Under the pieces are notes generated by a model, which saw nothing but the letters and a program-made list of their open reading frames with translations, had not been told where the DNA came from and did no database searches. 64,000 bases of DNA, from assembly GCA_910586065.1 (NCBI GenBank), contig CAJUGI010000005.1, positions 1 to 64,000 on the forward strand. Direction: 5' to 3'. Each line of letters opens with the position of its first letter. The first letter of the stretch is position 1. Positions 23,509 through 32,746 of the stretch are shown here, piece by piece. The DNA is from an uncultured Christensenella sp. Lineage in GTDB: Bacteria > Bacillota > Clostridia > Christensenellales > Borkfalkiaceae. A program made the position numbers and the translations under genes.

Positions 23509-25485
23509 ATGAGTTACAAAAAACACACTAAAAGCGGCAACCGTAGCCGCAACACCCGCGGCCGCGATAACCTCGGCACACGTAGCCGCAATGCACATGT
23601 AAAAACCTTTACCGGTACAGTGCAGGGCAGCGACAAGGGCTACGCATTTATTATACCCGACGATAAAGAACAATTTAAAGAGGATTTTTTTGTGCCTCGC
23701 CACTCGGTGAACGGCGCATACCACGGTGACAGCGTGCTTGCCGCAATTGTTAAAGGCGGCGACCGCGAGGCAAGCGTTTTGAAAATTTTAAAGCGCGGCG
23801 CAACACGCATAACAGGTACCGCGGAAGTTTTAAAGGGGAACGTAACCGTTTACCCCGACAACTTAAGGTATTCCCCCGTTTTTGTAGCAACGTCGCTTAC
23901 AAACGGCGCAAGAAACGGCGATAAAGTTATTTGCGAAATTACAAATTACCCAAAGGGCAAACTGCCCGGCGGGAAAATAGTTGAAATTCTCGGCGAAAGC
24001 GGCGAGCTTTATTGCGAAGAACTTGCAATTATCCGTTCGTTTGAGTTGGAAACGGAATTTCCGGAAGATGTTTTGGCTGAGGCGCGCAAGGTTGCAGATG
24101 AAAAAGTGATTTTGGGCAAGCGCAGGGACTTGCGGCAAAGACTTATTTTCACCATAGACGGCGAGGACACACGCGACATTGACGACGGCGTAAGTTTGGA
24201 AATTGTGAACGGAAACTTTGTTTTAGGCGTACACATTGCCGACGTCAGCCATTACGTTAAATTTAAATCCGCACTTGACAAAAACGCATATTCGCGCGGA
24301 ACTAGCGTTTACTTTCCGGACAGAGTTCTGCCAATGTTGCCCAAAGAACTTTCAAACGGCGCCTGCTCTTTAAACGAGGGCGAGGACAGATTTGCACTCT
24401 CGTGCGAAATGACGTTTAATAAAAACGGCGAGAGATTAAGTTATGAAATTTTTAAAAGCGTGATAAAAAGCCGTCGCAAGACGACATACACTACCGTTCA
24501 GTCTATAATCGATAACGATAATAATGCATGCAAAAAATACGCTGACATTGTTGAAACCGTTTTAAATATGAAGGATTTGTGTCTTGCGCTGGAAAGAAAG
24601 CGCGATAATGCGGGTTCTGTAAATCTGGACGTGAAAGAGGCGCATATTTACGTTGACGGCAACGGAGAAATTGTAATTCCGCCGTGTGAGAGAATGCTTT
24701 CGCAACGGATTATAGAACAATTTATGATTTCCGCAAACGAAGCTGTTGCCGAATTTTTGCAAAAAAATAACGCGCCCTGCCTTTTCCGTATTCACGAAAG
24801 CCCAGCAGAGGATAAAGCCGCGTCTTTTTGCGCGTTTTTGCGAGACTTGGGAATTAATGTTAAAGAATTTAAAGGCGATATAACTCCGGCGGACTTTCAG
24901 AAAATTTTAAAAGCCGCCGAGGATAAACCGTATTTTACGGTTATAAACAAAGTTATGCTGCGCACTATGCAGAAAGCCCGCTACGCCGAGGAAAATTTGG
25001 GACACTTCGGACTTGCCTCCTCCTGCTACTGTCACTTCACCTCGCCTATCAGACGTTATCCCGACCTGTTCGTGCACCGCTCGTTAAAACTCGCGCTTGA
25101 TAAAAACGAAGAAAAAGCGCAAAAGCTTTACGGCGGAATCGCACACGATGCGGGAGTTGACTGTTCTGCGCGTGAGCGTGTTGCCGATGAAGCCGAACGC
25201 AAGGTTGACGATTTGTATAAACTTGCGTATATGTCGGAAAGGCTGGGCGAAGAGTTCGACGCGGTTATTTCAGGCGTTACTTCGCACGGAATTTACTGCG
25301 AGCTTGAAAACACAGTTGAAGGATTTGTACCTTTGGAAGATTTGCCCAAAGACAGATACGAATTTTTTGAAGATAAATTTTTATTGAAGGGCACAAAGCA
25401 CCGCTACAAATTGGGCGACACCGTCAAAGTTAAGGTCGCTGATTACGATTTGGGCAGAATGAAAGTATTGTTTGCAATTATTTGA
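23509..25485 (+). CDS. rnr: Ribonuclease R
   Basis: 658 residues. A 3'-5' processive exoribonuclease that works with tmRNA-SmpB. It has a basic low-complexity N-terminus (KHTKSGNRSRNTRGRDN), a cold-shock OB domain with GYAFIIPDD, the RNB domain with catalytic acidic cluster GEDTRDIDDGVS near 218-230, YRxx region CHFTSPIRRYPDL, and a C-terminal S1 domain (FDAVISGVTSHGIYCEL). It is shorter than typical RNase R (700-800) because the N-terminal HTH domain is missing. No Shine-Dalgarno; a TATTTT seven bases upstream of the ATG is a weak leaderless candidate. Confidence 0.95.
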   Translation: MSYKKHTKSGNRSRNTRGRDNLGTRSRNAHVKTFTGTVQGSDKGYAFIIPDDKEQFKEDFFVPRHSVNGAYHGDSVLAAIVKGGDREASVLKILKRGATRITGTAEVLKGNVTVYPDNLRYSPVFVATSLTNGARNGDKVICEITNYPKGKLPGGKIVEILGESGELYCEELAIIRSFELETEFPEDVLAEARKVADEKVILGKRRDLRQRLIFTIDGEDTRDIDDGVSLEIVNGNFVLGVHIADVSHYVKFKSALDKNAYSRGTSVYFPDRVLPMLPKELSNGACSLNEGEDRFALSCEMTFNKNGERLSYEIFKSVIKSRRKTTYTTVQSIIDNDNNACKKYADIVETVLNMKDLCLALERKRDNAGSVNLDVKEAHIYVDGNGEIVIPPCERMLSQRIIEQFMISANEAVAEFLQKNNAPCLFRIHESPAEDKAASFCAFLRDLGINVKEFKGDITPADFQKILKAAEDKPYFTVINKVMLRTMQKARYAEENLGHFGLASSCYCHFTSPIRRYPDLFVHRSLKLALDKNEEKAQKLYGGIAHDAGVDCSARERVADEAERKVDDLYKLAYMSERLGEEFDAVISGVTSHGIYCELENTVEGFVPLEDLPKDRYEFFEDKFLLKGTKHRYKLGDTVKVKVADYDLGRMKVLFAII

Positions 25486-25493
25486 CTTAAAAA

Positions 25494-25943
25494 ATGAAAC
25501 AGATAGCATATAACAAATACGCTTTATACGAATATTTCATAATTGAAAAATACGAGGCGGGCATAGTTTTAGAGGGCGCTGAAGTAAAGCAACTCAGAGC
25601 AGGAAACTGCAATTTAAAGGACAGTTTCTGCCTGTTGAGAAACGGGGAAATTACGCTTAAAAATTTGCACATACCCGTTTATGACAAGGCCGGCGCGTTT
25701 TCTTCAAAAGATAGTAAGCGCGACCGAAAGCTTTTGATGCACAAGAACGAGATTGCAAAACTTGCGGGAAAAATCAATGAAAAAGGATTTACGCTTGTAC
25801 CTTTACAGCTGTATTTTTCGGGAAGTCTTATTAAAGCGGAAATTGCTCTTTGCAGGGGCAAACAGAATTACGATAAAAAGCGCACGATAGCCGAAAGAGA
25901 CCAGAAACGCGCTTTGGACAGAGAAATTAAAAACTACAGATAA
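25494..25943 (+). CDS. smpB: SsrA-binding protein SmpB
   Basis: 149 residues. Binds tmRNA for trans-translation. Motifs: N-terminal YNKYALYEYFI, GIVLEGAEVKQLRAGNCNLKDSF, HIPVYDKAGAF and the basic C-tail KKRTIAERDQKRALDREIK. It is spaced eight bases from rnr and co-transcribed with it. No tmRNA gene follows in this window. Confidence 0.96.
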   Translation: MKQIAYNKYALYEYFIIEKYEAGIVLEGAEVKQLRAGNCNLKDSFCLLRNGEITLKNLHIPVYDKAGAFSSKDSKRDRKLLMHKNEIAKLAGKINEKGFTLVPLQLYFSGSLIKAEIALCRGKQNYDKKRTIAERDQKRALDREIKNYR

Positions 25944-26017
25944 TTTTAGCGCACTTTTTGATTTTGCACAATACAGACACGGATTTTTACGGTTAAGTTC
26001 GTCAAAACCAAATTCAG

Positions 26018-26055
26018 CGCTTTGGAAAGATAAATTAAGAAATACAAATAATTTC
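26018..26055 (+). repeat. Degenerate copy of the smpB 3' end
   Basis: This stretch matches the last 38 bases of smpB and its stop (25910-25947) at 32 of 38 positions. Its frame reads SALER, stop, IKKYK, stop against RALDREIKNYR, stop in smpB. It lies in the 126-bp gap before metY. Its end also pairs with the metY Shine-Dalgarno flank (TTTGGAAA with TTTCCAA). Confidence 0.6.
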
Positions 26056-26069
26056 CAAGGAGAAACGTT

Positions 26070-27341
26070 ATGAAAAACTTAAAAATCGATACTCTTTGCG
26101 TACAGGCGGGTTACGACCCCAAGTCCGGCGAGGCGAGAATACCGCCCATAGCCCAATCCACAACCTTTTTCTATCCTAAGACGCAGGAAATGGCGGATTT
26201 GTTCGATTTAAAAAGCGACGGCTATTTTTATTCGAGGCTTGCAAACCCCACGGTTGCGGCTTTCGAGGGCAAGGTTGCCGCGCTTGAAGGCGGCGTTTGC
26301 GGAATAGGCTGCGCTTCGGGGATGTCGGCTACTTCGCTTGCAATTTTTACAGTTGCCGGCGCCGGCGACAACATTGTTTCGTCTTCGGCAATTTACGGCG
26401 GAACTTATAATCTGTTTTCAACCACTCTCCCCAAGCTTGGAATAGAGTGCCGCTTTTTCAACCCTGACGCGCCCGCGGCGGAAATTGAAAAACTTATTGA
26501 TAAAAACACAAAAATGATTTTTACGGAAACGATTGCAAACCCCGCGATTGTTGTTTTGGATTTTGATAAAATTGCCGACATTGCAAAAAAATACGGGGTT
26601 TTATTTGCGGTGGACAACACCCTTGCAACCCCCGTTCTGTGCCGCCCCAAGGACTTCGGCGCACACATTATAATTCATTCCTCTTCGAAATATCTTGACG
26701 GGCACGCGGCGGCGCTGGGCGGAGTTATTGTAGATTTGGGCAACTTTAACTATAAAGGCAACCCCCGTTATTCATCGTTCAACGTTCCCGACGAAAGCTA
26801 TCACGGCCTCGTTTATGCCGATTTACCAGTAGCGTTCGGCACTAAGTGCCGTGCGCAGATGATGAGAGATTTCGGCGCGATTATGAGCCCGCAGAACGGA
26901 TTTATATCTTACATAGGCAGCGATACTCTTGCTCTCCGTATGGAAAGACACAGTGAAAACGCAAAAAAGGTTGCGGCCTATCTTAAAAAACATCCCAAAA
27001 TCGAATGGATAAACCACCCTTCGCTACCGGATAATAAATATCATAAGCTTGCCGCAAAGTATATGCCCAACGGACAAGGCGGTATGATGAGCTTCGGAAT
27101 TAAGGGAAGCGTTGAAAAATGCTCACAGTTTTTGGAGGCTTTGCAATTAATAACTCAGGAAACGCACGTCGCCGACGTGAGAAGCTGTGTTTTACACCCC
27201 GCTTCCACCACGCACAGACAGCTTTCCGAAGAGGATTTAAAGGCGGCGGGCGTGCCCCACAATCTTATCAGACTTTCAGTGGGAATAGAAAACGCGGAAG
27301 ATATTATCGCAGATTTGGAACAAGCGCTTAAAAAGGTTTAA
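26070..27341 (+). CDS. metY: O-acetylhomoserine sulfhydrylase
   Basis: 423 residues, PLP-dependent Cys/Met metabolism family. Converts O-acetylhomoserine and sulfide to homocysteine. N-terminal DTLCVQAGYDP and IPPIAQSTTF, YSRLANPTV, the PLP Asp region FAVDNTLATP, and the Schiff-base Lys in SSSKYLDGH. Length and the long insertion after that Lys fit MetY better than cystathionine synthases. Shine-Dalgarno AAGGAG. Next to metA, three bases apart, which supplies its substrate. Confidence 0.94.
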   Translation: MKNLKIDTLCVQAGYDPKSGEARIPPIAQSTTFFYPKTQEMADLFDLKSDGYFYSRLANPTVAAFEGKVAALEGGVCGIGCASGMSATSLAIFTVAGAGDNIVSSSAIYGGTYNLFSTTLPKLGIECRFFNPDAPAAEIEKLIDKNTKMIFTETIANPAIVVLDFDKIADIAKKYGVLFAVDNTLATPVLCRPKDFGAHIIIHSSSKYLDGHAAALGGVIVDLGNFNYKGNPRYSSFNVPDESYHGLVYADLPVAFGTKCRAQMMRDFGAIMSPQNGFISYIGSDTLALRMERHSENAKKVAAYLKKHPKIEWINHPSLPDNKYHKLAAKYMPNGQGGMMSFGIKGSVEKCSQFLEALQLITQETHVADVRSCVLHPASTTHRQLSEEDLKAAGVPHNLIRLSVGIENAEDIIADLEQALKKV

Positions 27342-27344
27342 AAT

Positions 27345-28262
27345 ATGCCCATAGTTATCGACAAAGACATACCGGCTTATAAAATTTTAACGGACGAAAA
27401 GATTTTCGTGATGGATAAGGAAAGGGCCTTCGCACAGGAAATAAGACCGATTGAAATTGCAATTTTAAATCTGATGCCCACCAAGGAAACTACCGAAACG
27501 CAGTTTATGCGTCTTTTATCCAACTCGCCGCTACAGGTTAACATAACCTTGATAAAAACAGCTTCCTATGCTTCAACGCACACCGACAGTTCGCACTTAA
27601 ACAAATTTTACAAAAATTTTGACGACGTTAAGCACAGAAAGTTCGACGGAATGATAATTACAGGCGCCCCGGTGGAAAATATGGACTTTGAGCAGGTTGC
27701 CTACTGGCGCGAACTTGAAGAAATTTTGGACTGGACGAAAAGCAACGTTACTTCCACCCTGTTCATTTGCTGGGGAGCGCAAGCTGCTCTGCACTATTTT
27801 TACGGTATAAAAAAGCACCCTTTAAAGGAAAAGTGCTTTGGAATATTTGCACATCAGCGCATACGCGACGGAATTGCCGAACCGCTAATGCGCGGGATTT
27901 CGGACGAGTTCCATATGCCGCACTCTCGGCACACAATTATTTACGCCAAAGACATTCTGCACGTGGACAAGCTTAAAATTCTGGCTTATTCAAAACGTGC
28001 AGGAGCTTCGATTATTAAAAGCATAGATAACCGTCAGGTATTTGTTACTGGGCATATGGAGTATGACAGATACACGCTTAAAAACGAATATGAGCGCGAC
28101 TTAGCCAAGGGGCATAAAATTAAACCGCCGGTAAATTATTTTGCAGACGGCAAAACGGACGAAGTTAAGATGAACTGGACTTCGACGTCTAACCTCTTTT
28201 ACATAAACTGGCTAAACTATTACGTATATCAGGTAACGCCTTTTGACATAAACAAGATATAA
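27345..28262 (+). CDS. metA: Homoserine O-acetyltransferase (MetA type)
   Basis: 305 residues. Activates homoserine for methionine synthesis. Motifs: QEIRPIEIAILNLMP, RLLSNSPLQV, the catalytic Cys142 in FICWGAQAAL and GHMEYD with the catalytic His. Residue 111 is Glu (TGAPVE). In the characterised MetA family Glu at this position gives acetyl-CoA preference, while Gly, as in E. coli, gives succinyl-CoA. The partner MetY uses O-acetylhomoserine, which agrees. The metY-metA operon ends in a strong hairpin. Confidence 0.95.
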   Translation: MPIVIDKDIPAYKILTDEKIFVMDKERAFAQEIRPIEIAILNLMPTKETTETQFMRLLSNSPLQVNITLIKTASYASTHTDSSHLNKFYKNFDDVKHRKFDGMIITGAPVENMDFEQVAYWRELEEILDWTKSNVTSTLFICWGAQAALHYFYGIKKHPLKEKCFGIFAHQRIRDGIAEPLMRGISDEFHMPHSRHTIIYAKDILHVDKLKILAYSKRAGASIIKSIDNRQVFVTGHMEYDRYTLKNEYERDLAKGHKIKPPVNYFADGKTDEVKMNWTSTSNLFYINWLNYYVYQVTPFDINKI

Positions 28263-28266
28263 AAAT

Positions 28267-28305
28267 AATCGAATCCCGCGTACAAAATGTACGCGGGATT
28301 CGATT
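28267..28305. terminator. Bidirectional terminator between metA and protease gene
   Basis: An 18-bp perfect stem (28267-28284 with 28288-28305) with a three-base loop, AATCGAATCCCGCG as outer arm, and TTATTATT after it. Confidence 0.9.
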
Positions 28306-28310
28306 TATTA

Positions 28311-29708
28311 TTATGCTACTTTTTTTGTTGTGCAGGAAGCTTCCACTTCAATTTCAGTACCGTTTCTATCAACGGTAACGATTACCTTTCCGCCGCTCCT
28401 CAGCGATAACAATACGTCGTCGACATGATATGCTCTCTTTACGGATATACTGTCTATTGTTTCTCCGGAAAAAGAAATTATACTTACATTTTTAATTACG
28501 TCGCCGGACTGAAGATTGCCGCCCGATTTGGTAACCGCAACAGTTTCAACCACATCCGAAACTATTCCGCCTGCTGTAATATCGATTTCGGGGCAAGTCC
28601 AAACAGCTTCGTACACAGCCGAAAGATAGGCTCGTGTCACGCCGAAATTATTTTTACCGAAAGTATTTCCGCCGAGATAACCGTCTTTAAGCAACAGCCA
28701 CAATCTTTTTACGTTGCAGGCAGGGAGCGCATAACCCATATTATCAATCTCGCCGCCCTTCTTTTTTGCGTTTATTACGCCGATAAGTTTTCCGTTTAAA
28801 TTAAAAAGTCCGCCGCCTGAGTTACCGGCATTTATTGAAGCATCCGTACGTATTACTCTGTAATCGTTATAATTACCCGTATTTTCGTCGTCGCTTATAC
28901 TCAACGATACCGTTTCGCTTGTTTTATTTACTATACCTGCAGTAACCGACATTCCGTCACCGCCCGGATTGCCGACGGTATAAACCCTGTCGCCAACGGT
29001 TACGTCTTCTTCATCCGCAAATTTTGCCGCAACCGCGTAAGGATTCTTTTCCAGGATATCGTTTGCCGATACTTTTAATAGCGCGATATCGTATCTGAGC
29101 GAAGCCGCCACAACGGAAGCGTCGATACGGTATTTTTCATCATCGGTAACGGTTGTAGATATCATTTCTTTATATTCGTTACCCTGAGCATAGTATACGT
29201 AAGTGTAATTATATGTAACATACTTGCTTGATAAAGAATAATTGACGTGTTCCGCGTCCTGTCCGTAAAGATACAGACGCACATCGTTTGAAAAAACTTC
29301 GTTTGAAGAATCGCTATATATTACGTGTGCATTAGTAAGAACATACGCAGTATCGCTTTCGCCGTCGAGTTCTACAATCACACCCGAACCGCAATACGCT
29401 GCGGAATAAGTTCTTTCCCCTATAGCTCCGTAATTATCTCCCACTTTTCTGTATCCGGTTGTTTTGTATGTAAACGACGTAATAACCGATACTCCCGACA
29501 AAAGAGAATAATTTGCCGCGGCTTTAAGCTGTTCGGCGGAGTCTCCCGAAACTGAAATTTTATCGAGATATTCGTTCCACTGTTCATCCGTTAAATTGAA
29601 AGTATTGTTATTTACGGTAACGTCACCCGTACCGAACAACGAACAGCCGCTTAAAACGATTGTTGACGACAATATTAAAACACACAACGATAATAATATT
29701 TTTTTCAT
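28311..29708 (-). CDS. Lipoprotein HtrA-like serine protease
   Basis: 465 residues. A lipoprotein signal ends with LSGC (Cys22 lipidated), so the protein sits on the outer face of the membrane. The trypsin-like domain has His128 (LTNAHVI), Asp207 (RYDIALLK) and Ser297 (AGNSGGGLFN), a complete triad. A PDZ-like region follows at about 390-455 (GDVIKNVSIISFSG). This predicts envelope protein quality control. It differs from most Gram-positive HtrA proteins, which use an uncleaved TM anchor, and has a long Tyr-rich insertion between His and Asp. It is translationally linked to the pyrophosphorylase gene (one base between stop and ATG). Confidence 0.9.
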   Translation of the reverse strand: MKKILLSLCVLILSSTIVLSGCSLFGTGDVTVNNNTFNLTDEQWNEYLDKISVSGDSAEQLKAAANYSLLSGVSVITSFTYKTTGYRKVGDNYGAIGERTYSAAYCGSGVIVELDGESDTAYVLTNAHVIYSDSSNEVFSNDVRLYLYGQDAEHVNYSLSSKYVTYNYTYVYYAQGNEYKEMISTTVTDDEKYRIDASVVAASLRYDIALLKVSANDILEKNPYAVAAKFADEEDVTVGDRVYTVGNPGGDGMSVTAGIVNKTSETVSLSISDDENTGNYNDYRVIRTDASINAGNSGGGLFNLNGKLIGVINAKKKGGEIDNMGYALPACNVKRLWLLLKDGYLGGNTFGKNNFGVTRAYLSAVYEAVWTCPEIDITAGGIVSDVVETVAVTKSGGNLQSGDVIKNVSIISFSGETIDSISVKRAYHVDDVLLSLRSGGKVIVTVDRNGTEIEVEASCTTKKVA

Positions 29709-29709
29709 T

Positions 29710-30930
29710 TTACAATTCTATTCCGTTATGTTTAAGAAGTTCGCGCGCAGTTTCCACACTGTCGTTACCGGTAGCGTTTTTAACGGGTGCAAATTCAATT
29801 TCGCGCTCCACTTCGTAGGCAAGGCAACTGCCCATAAGTTTTACCATATCCACGACGAGCGTTTCAAATTTATAACCGCAAGGTTTATCGGGTATGACGC
29901 GAACGCCGTTTTCCATATGTGCAATCGCCTTTTCCGCCAGATGATAAGGAAGCTTGCCTCCGAGAGTCAAATTTAAATCGTGAACGTTAAAAAGATAGTT
30001 TAATGTTACGCCGTAACGATAAACAAGTTCACCCTTTTTGGTTTTATTCTTTAAATTTTCAGGCATTTCATAATATTCGATAATTGTAGGTTTGCCGTCT
30101 TCGGAACAAAGCACCCCTACTTTTTCGTCCGGTCCGGCTTTTTTAACTACTTTTGCCCCGCAACGGCACTGTTTTATTACCGTTGCGCCGATGAACGCGG
30201 GGTCGCAGATTTTCTGCAAAACGTTATCCACACTGTAAACGTTAAGCCATTCGATGTTATTGCGGTCAAGAACGCGTCCCAGCCCGCTGTTTATAAGCGA
30301 TGAGTACCACCCGCCGTTGCCGTTTGGAGCAATCGATACGCGGCTCTTTTCGTCAAGATAGATTTTTCCGTCGAAATTGCACGTCGGCGCTACGTCCTGA
30401 ATGTAAAAGTGAATTCTGTCGCGCGGATAACCGAAATAATTACGTTCCTCAAAAAATTTTACCGTTTCGGCATTGTTTGTGTAACTCGTCATTATAAAAA
30501 GCGGGAAATGCCGTCCGGTAATTTCGGTTATTTTTTTTATGCTGTTCATCTGGAGCTCGAATATGGAAAGCTCTTTTGTTAACCCCATATTAAAGGTGCC
30601 CTTGGGGCCAGAATATCCCAGCCGCGACCCCTGTCCGCCCGCAAGCAGAACCGCGCCGACCTTATTTTCCGATAAAAGATTAAGCCCGACGGTTTCGAAT
30701 TGTATACGGCGCCTCTTTATTTCCTGAACGGAAACAGCGTCGCCCGCAGGCTGAATTTTTCCGCGTTTAACGGTTTTATTTTTTTCTATATTTTTTATAA
30801 TTGAAAAATTGAGATTTTCTATCTGGTTCAAAAGCGCTTTTCTTTCACTTTCGGAAAGTTCTTCGTAATACTCCAAAAGCTGTTCCTGTCCGCGCTGATA
30901 TAAATAGGTCTTTGCTCGTTCGTAATTCAT
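29710..30930 (-). CDS. UDPGP-family UDP-sugar pyrophosphorylase
   Basis: 406 residues, UAP1/UDPGP type rather than GalU or GlmU. The nucleotide-binding signature LAGGQGSRLGYSGPKG lies near residues 96-111. Then come FPLFIMTSYTN, the uridine-binding NGNGGWYSSL and VYSVDNVLQ, and Cys-rich KQCRCGAKVVKK. It forms UDP-GlcNAc or UDP-hexose from UTP and sugar 1-phosphate; which sugar cannot be decided. Eukaryote-like UAP1 proteins occur in scattered Clostridia and Bacteroidota. First gene of a two-gene unit with the protease. Confidence 0.88.
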   Translation of the reverse strand: MNYERAKTYLYQRGQEQLLEYYEELSESERKALLNQIENLNFSIIKNIEKNKTVKRGKIQPAGDAVSVQEIKRRRIQFETVGLNLLSENKVGAVLLAGGQGSRLGYSGPKGTFNMGLTKELSIFELQMNSIKKITEITGRHFPLFIMTSYTNNAETVKFFEERNYFGYPRDRIHFYIQDVAPTCNFDGKIYLDEKSRVSIAPNGNGGWYSSLINSGLGRVLDRNNIEWLNVYSVDNVLQKICDPAFIGATVIKQCRCGAKVVKKAGPDEKVGVLCSEDGKPTIIEYYEMPENLKNKTKKGELVYRYGVTLNYLFNVHDLNLTLGGKLPYHLAEKAIAHMENGVRVIPDKPCGYKFETLVVDMVKLMGSCLAYEVEREIEFAPVKNATGNDSVETARELLKHNGIEL

Positions 30931-31037
30931 ATGTCATATTCCTGCGATAATTTAAAAATAAGTATGGATTTTTATAATATGATTATATATTATTGTAGAA
31001 ACTTAGTCAATATTTTTGTGAAATTTGCATAAATGTA

Positions 31038-31066
31038 TTGAAATATCCATTAAAAGGTTATATAAT
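31038..31066 (+). promoter_or_regulatory. Promoter of NUDIX-lemA unit
   Basis: TTGAAA (31038-31043), a 17-bp spacer and TATAAT (31061-31066), 36 bp before the start. Confidence 0.75.
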
Positions 31067-31102
31067 AAATAAGAATAAGTGCTGAATAAATAGGAGGTAA
31101 AT

Positions 31103-31594
31103 ATGTTTTGTACAGAATGCGGAGAAAAACTTACACTTATGTACGCAAACGGCGAAGGACTGGTTCCTTACTGCAAAAACTGCAATAAATTCCGCTTTGC
31201 GCAGTTTCCCACCGCTGTTTGCATGGTTGTAACAAACAGAGCCAAAGACAAAATTTTACTTGCAAAGCATAAGGGTCAGGAAGATTACATACTCTTTGCG
31301 GGATATATAAAAAAGGGCGAAACGGCGGAAAAAGCTGTTACGCGCGAGTTTAAAGAAGAAACGAAGTTAAACACGGTTAAATTCAAATATATGTCCTCGC
31401 GCTATCACGAGCCTAAAAACGTGCTTATGCTCAATTACGTAATAATCGCCGAAGACGGCGAGCCCGTGTTAGACGAAAAGGAACTAGATGATGTTAAATG
31501 GTTTTCGTTCGACGACGCAGTTGAAGCGATTAAAAAAGACTCAACCGCCGAGGCGTTTTTAAAATCGTCGTTTGCGGAAATAAAAAAATTGTAA
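31103..31594 (+). CDS. NUDIX hydrolase with N-terminal zinc ribbon
   Basis: 163 residues. Two CxxC pairs at the start (FCTECG, YCKNCN) form a zinc ribbon like that in NudC. The NUDIX box GYIKKGETAEKAVTREFKEETKL (given as GX5EX7REFKEE) spans about 72-94. It hydrolyses a nucleoside diphosphate-linked substrate, possibly NADH as in NudC, though the NudC N-terminal domain is missing. Shine-Dalgarno AGGAGG. Followed 26 bp on by lemA. Confidence 0.88.
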   Translation: MFCTECGEKLTLMYANGEGLVPYCKNCNKFRFAQFPTAVCMVVTNRAKDKILLAKHKGQEDYILFAGYIKKGETAEKAVTREFKEETKLNTVKFKYMSSRYHEPKNVLMLNYVIIAEDGEPVLDEKELDDVKWFSFDDAVEAIKKDSTAEAFLKSSFAEIKKL

Positions 31595-31620
31595 CTTAAA
31601 AGTATTTACGGAGGTTTTTA

Positions 31621-32220
31621 ATGAAATTACTTTTAGCACTCGACACGCCCGCCATAATCGGTATTTGCGTCGCCGTCGGCGTTGTGGTTATATTGACAAT
31701 CGCAATAATCGGTTGGTATATTTCCGCACACAACAAATTCGTTAAAATGATTAACCAATGCGACGAAGCGTGGTCTACTATTGATATTTATTTAAAAAAG
31801 AGATTCGATTTGATACCCAACCTTGTGGAAACGGTTAAAGGCTACGCCAAGCACGAAAACGAAACGCTTACGAGAATTGCCGAAGCGCGCGCAATGGTAA
31901 ACGCCGCCGCTTCATCTGCGGACAGAATCGAGGCGGAAGCACGTTTAACCGGCGCCTTGCGCGGAATGAGGGTTATGGTTGAAAGCTATCCCGAACTTAA
32001 AGCGAACACAAACTTTATGTCGCTGCAAAATCAACTCACGTCAATCGAAGGCGAACTGCAGAACGCAAGAAAATATTACAATGCGACGGTAAGAGAGTTT
32101 AACATAAAGCGCGACTCTTTTCCTTCTTCAATCGTTGCAAACAAGATGAGGCTTGAAAAGCAGCCCCTTTTCACCGTTGACAGCGAAGAAGAGAGAAAGA
32201 ACGTTAAAGTTCAGTTTTAA
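31621..32220 (+). CDS. lemA: LemA family membrane protein
   Basis: 199 residues. A single N-terminal TM segment (about 10-32), then a four-helix LemA domain with the hallmark CDEAWSTIDIYLKKRFDLIPNL (shown in part), VETVKGYAKHE and YYNATVREFNIKRDSFPSS. Role unknown; family members are helical scaffold proteins at the membrane. GGAGG precedes the ATG. Confidence 0.93.
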   Translation: MKLLLALDTPAIIGICVAVGVVVILTIAIIGWYISAHNKFVKMINQCDEAWSTIDIYLKKRFDLIPNLVETVKGYAKHENETLTRIAEARAMVNAAASSADRIEAEARLTGALRGMRVMVESYPELKANTNFMSLQNQLTSIEGELQNARKYYNATVREFNIKRDSFPSSIVANKMRLEKQPLFTVDSEEERKNVKVQF

Positions 32221-32288
32221 TTAAATAGAGGAATTGAAAAAGCACCCGTTTACGGCTTATTTCATACAGTAATTCAGAGTAAACTCTT

Positions 32289-32627
32289 ATGAAAAAACTT
32301 ATAGCATATTGCGGACTTGATTGTGAAAAATGTGATGCGCGAATTGCTACGCTTAATAACGATAATGCTTTACGTCAAAAGGTTGCGGAACTTTGGTCAG
32401 AACTGAACGGTATAGAGATTACCGCCGAAATGATAAACTGCGAAGGTTGCCGTATGAACGGCGTAAAAACACCGTTTTGCAATAGCTTATGCCCTATCAG
32501 ACAATGCGCGCTTGGCAAAGGATGTGAAACTTGCGGAAGCTGTTTGGAAATGAACGGCTGCCAAACTGTAGGTATGGTAATATCAAACAATTCAGAAGCA
32601 TTTGACAATCTTAAAAACAGTCAATAA
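32289..32627 (+). CDS. DUF3795 cysteine-rich protein
   Basis: 112 residues. N-terminal IAYCGLDCEKCDA is the DUF3795 signature, followed by Cys pairs CEGCRM, CNSLCPIRQC and CETCGSCLEMNGC, 14 Cys in all, probably binding metal. Function unknown. Shine-Dalgarno is weak (AGAG). Closed by a terminator. Confidence 0.85.
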   Translation: MKKLIAYCGLDCEKCDARIATLNNDNALRQKVAELWSELNGIEITAEMINCEGCRMNGVKTPFCNSLCPIRQCALGKGCETCGSCLEMNGCQTVGMVISNNSEAFDNLKNSQ

Positions 32628-32656
32628 ATTTTAAATTGTCGTCAAAACTAAAAAAT

Positions 32657-32694
32657 ATAGCGCACTATACTTCGCAAATGAAGTAGTGCGCTAT
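32657..32694 (+). terminator. Terminator after DUF3795 gene
   Basis: ATAGCGCACT pairs with AGTGCGCTAT, extended by an inner TTC/GAA stem, followed by TTGTTTTT. It can also serve rplI from the other strand. Confidence 0.8.
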
Positions 32695-32746
32695 TTGTTT
32701 TTCCACAAAAATTGCTATACGGACGCCCTTAAAAGGTGCTTTTAAA

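Noticed and set aside
25944..26069. SAM or other riboswitch before metY, or tmRNA after smpB
   Set aside because: No SAM-I, SAM-II or SAM/SAH core is visible and no tRNA-like ends; the stretch is instead explained by the degenerate smpB tail.
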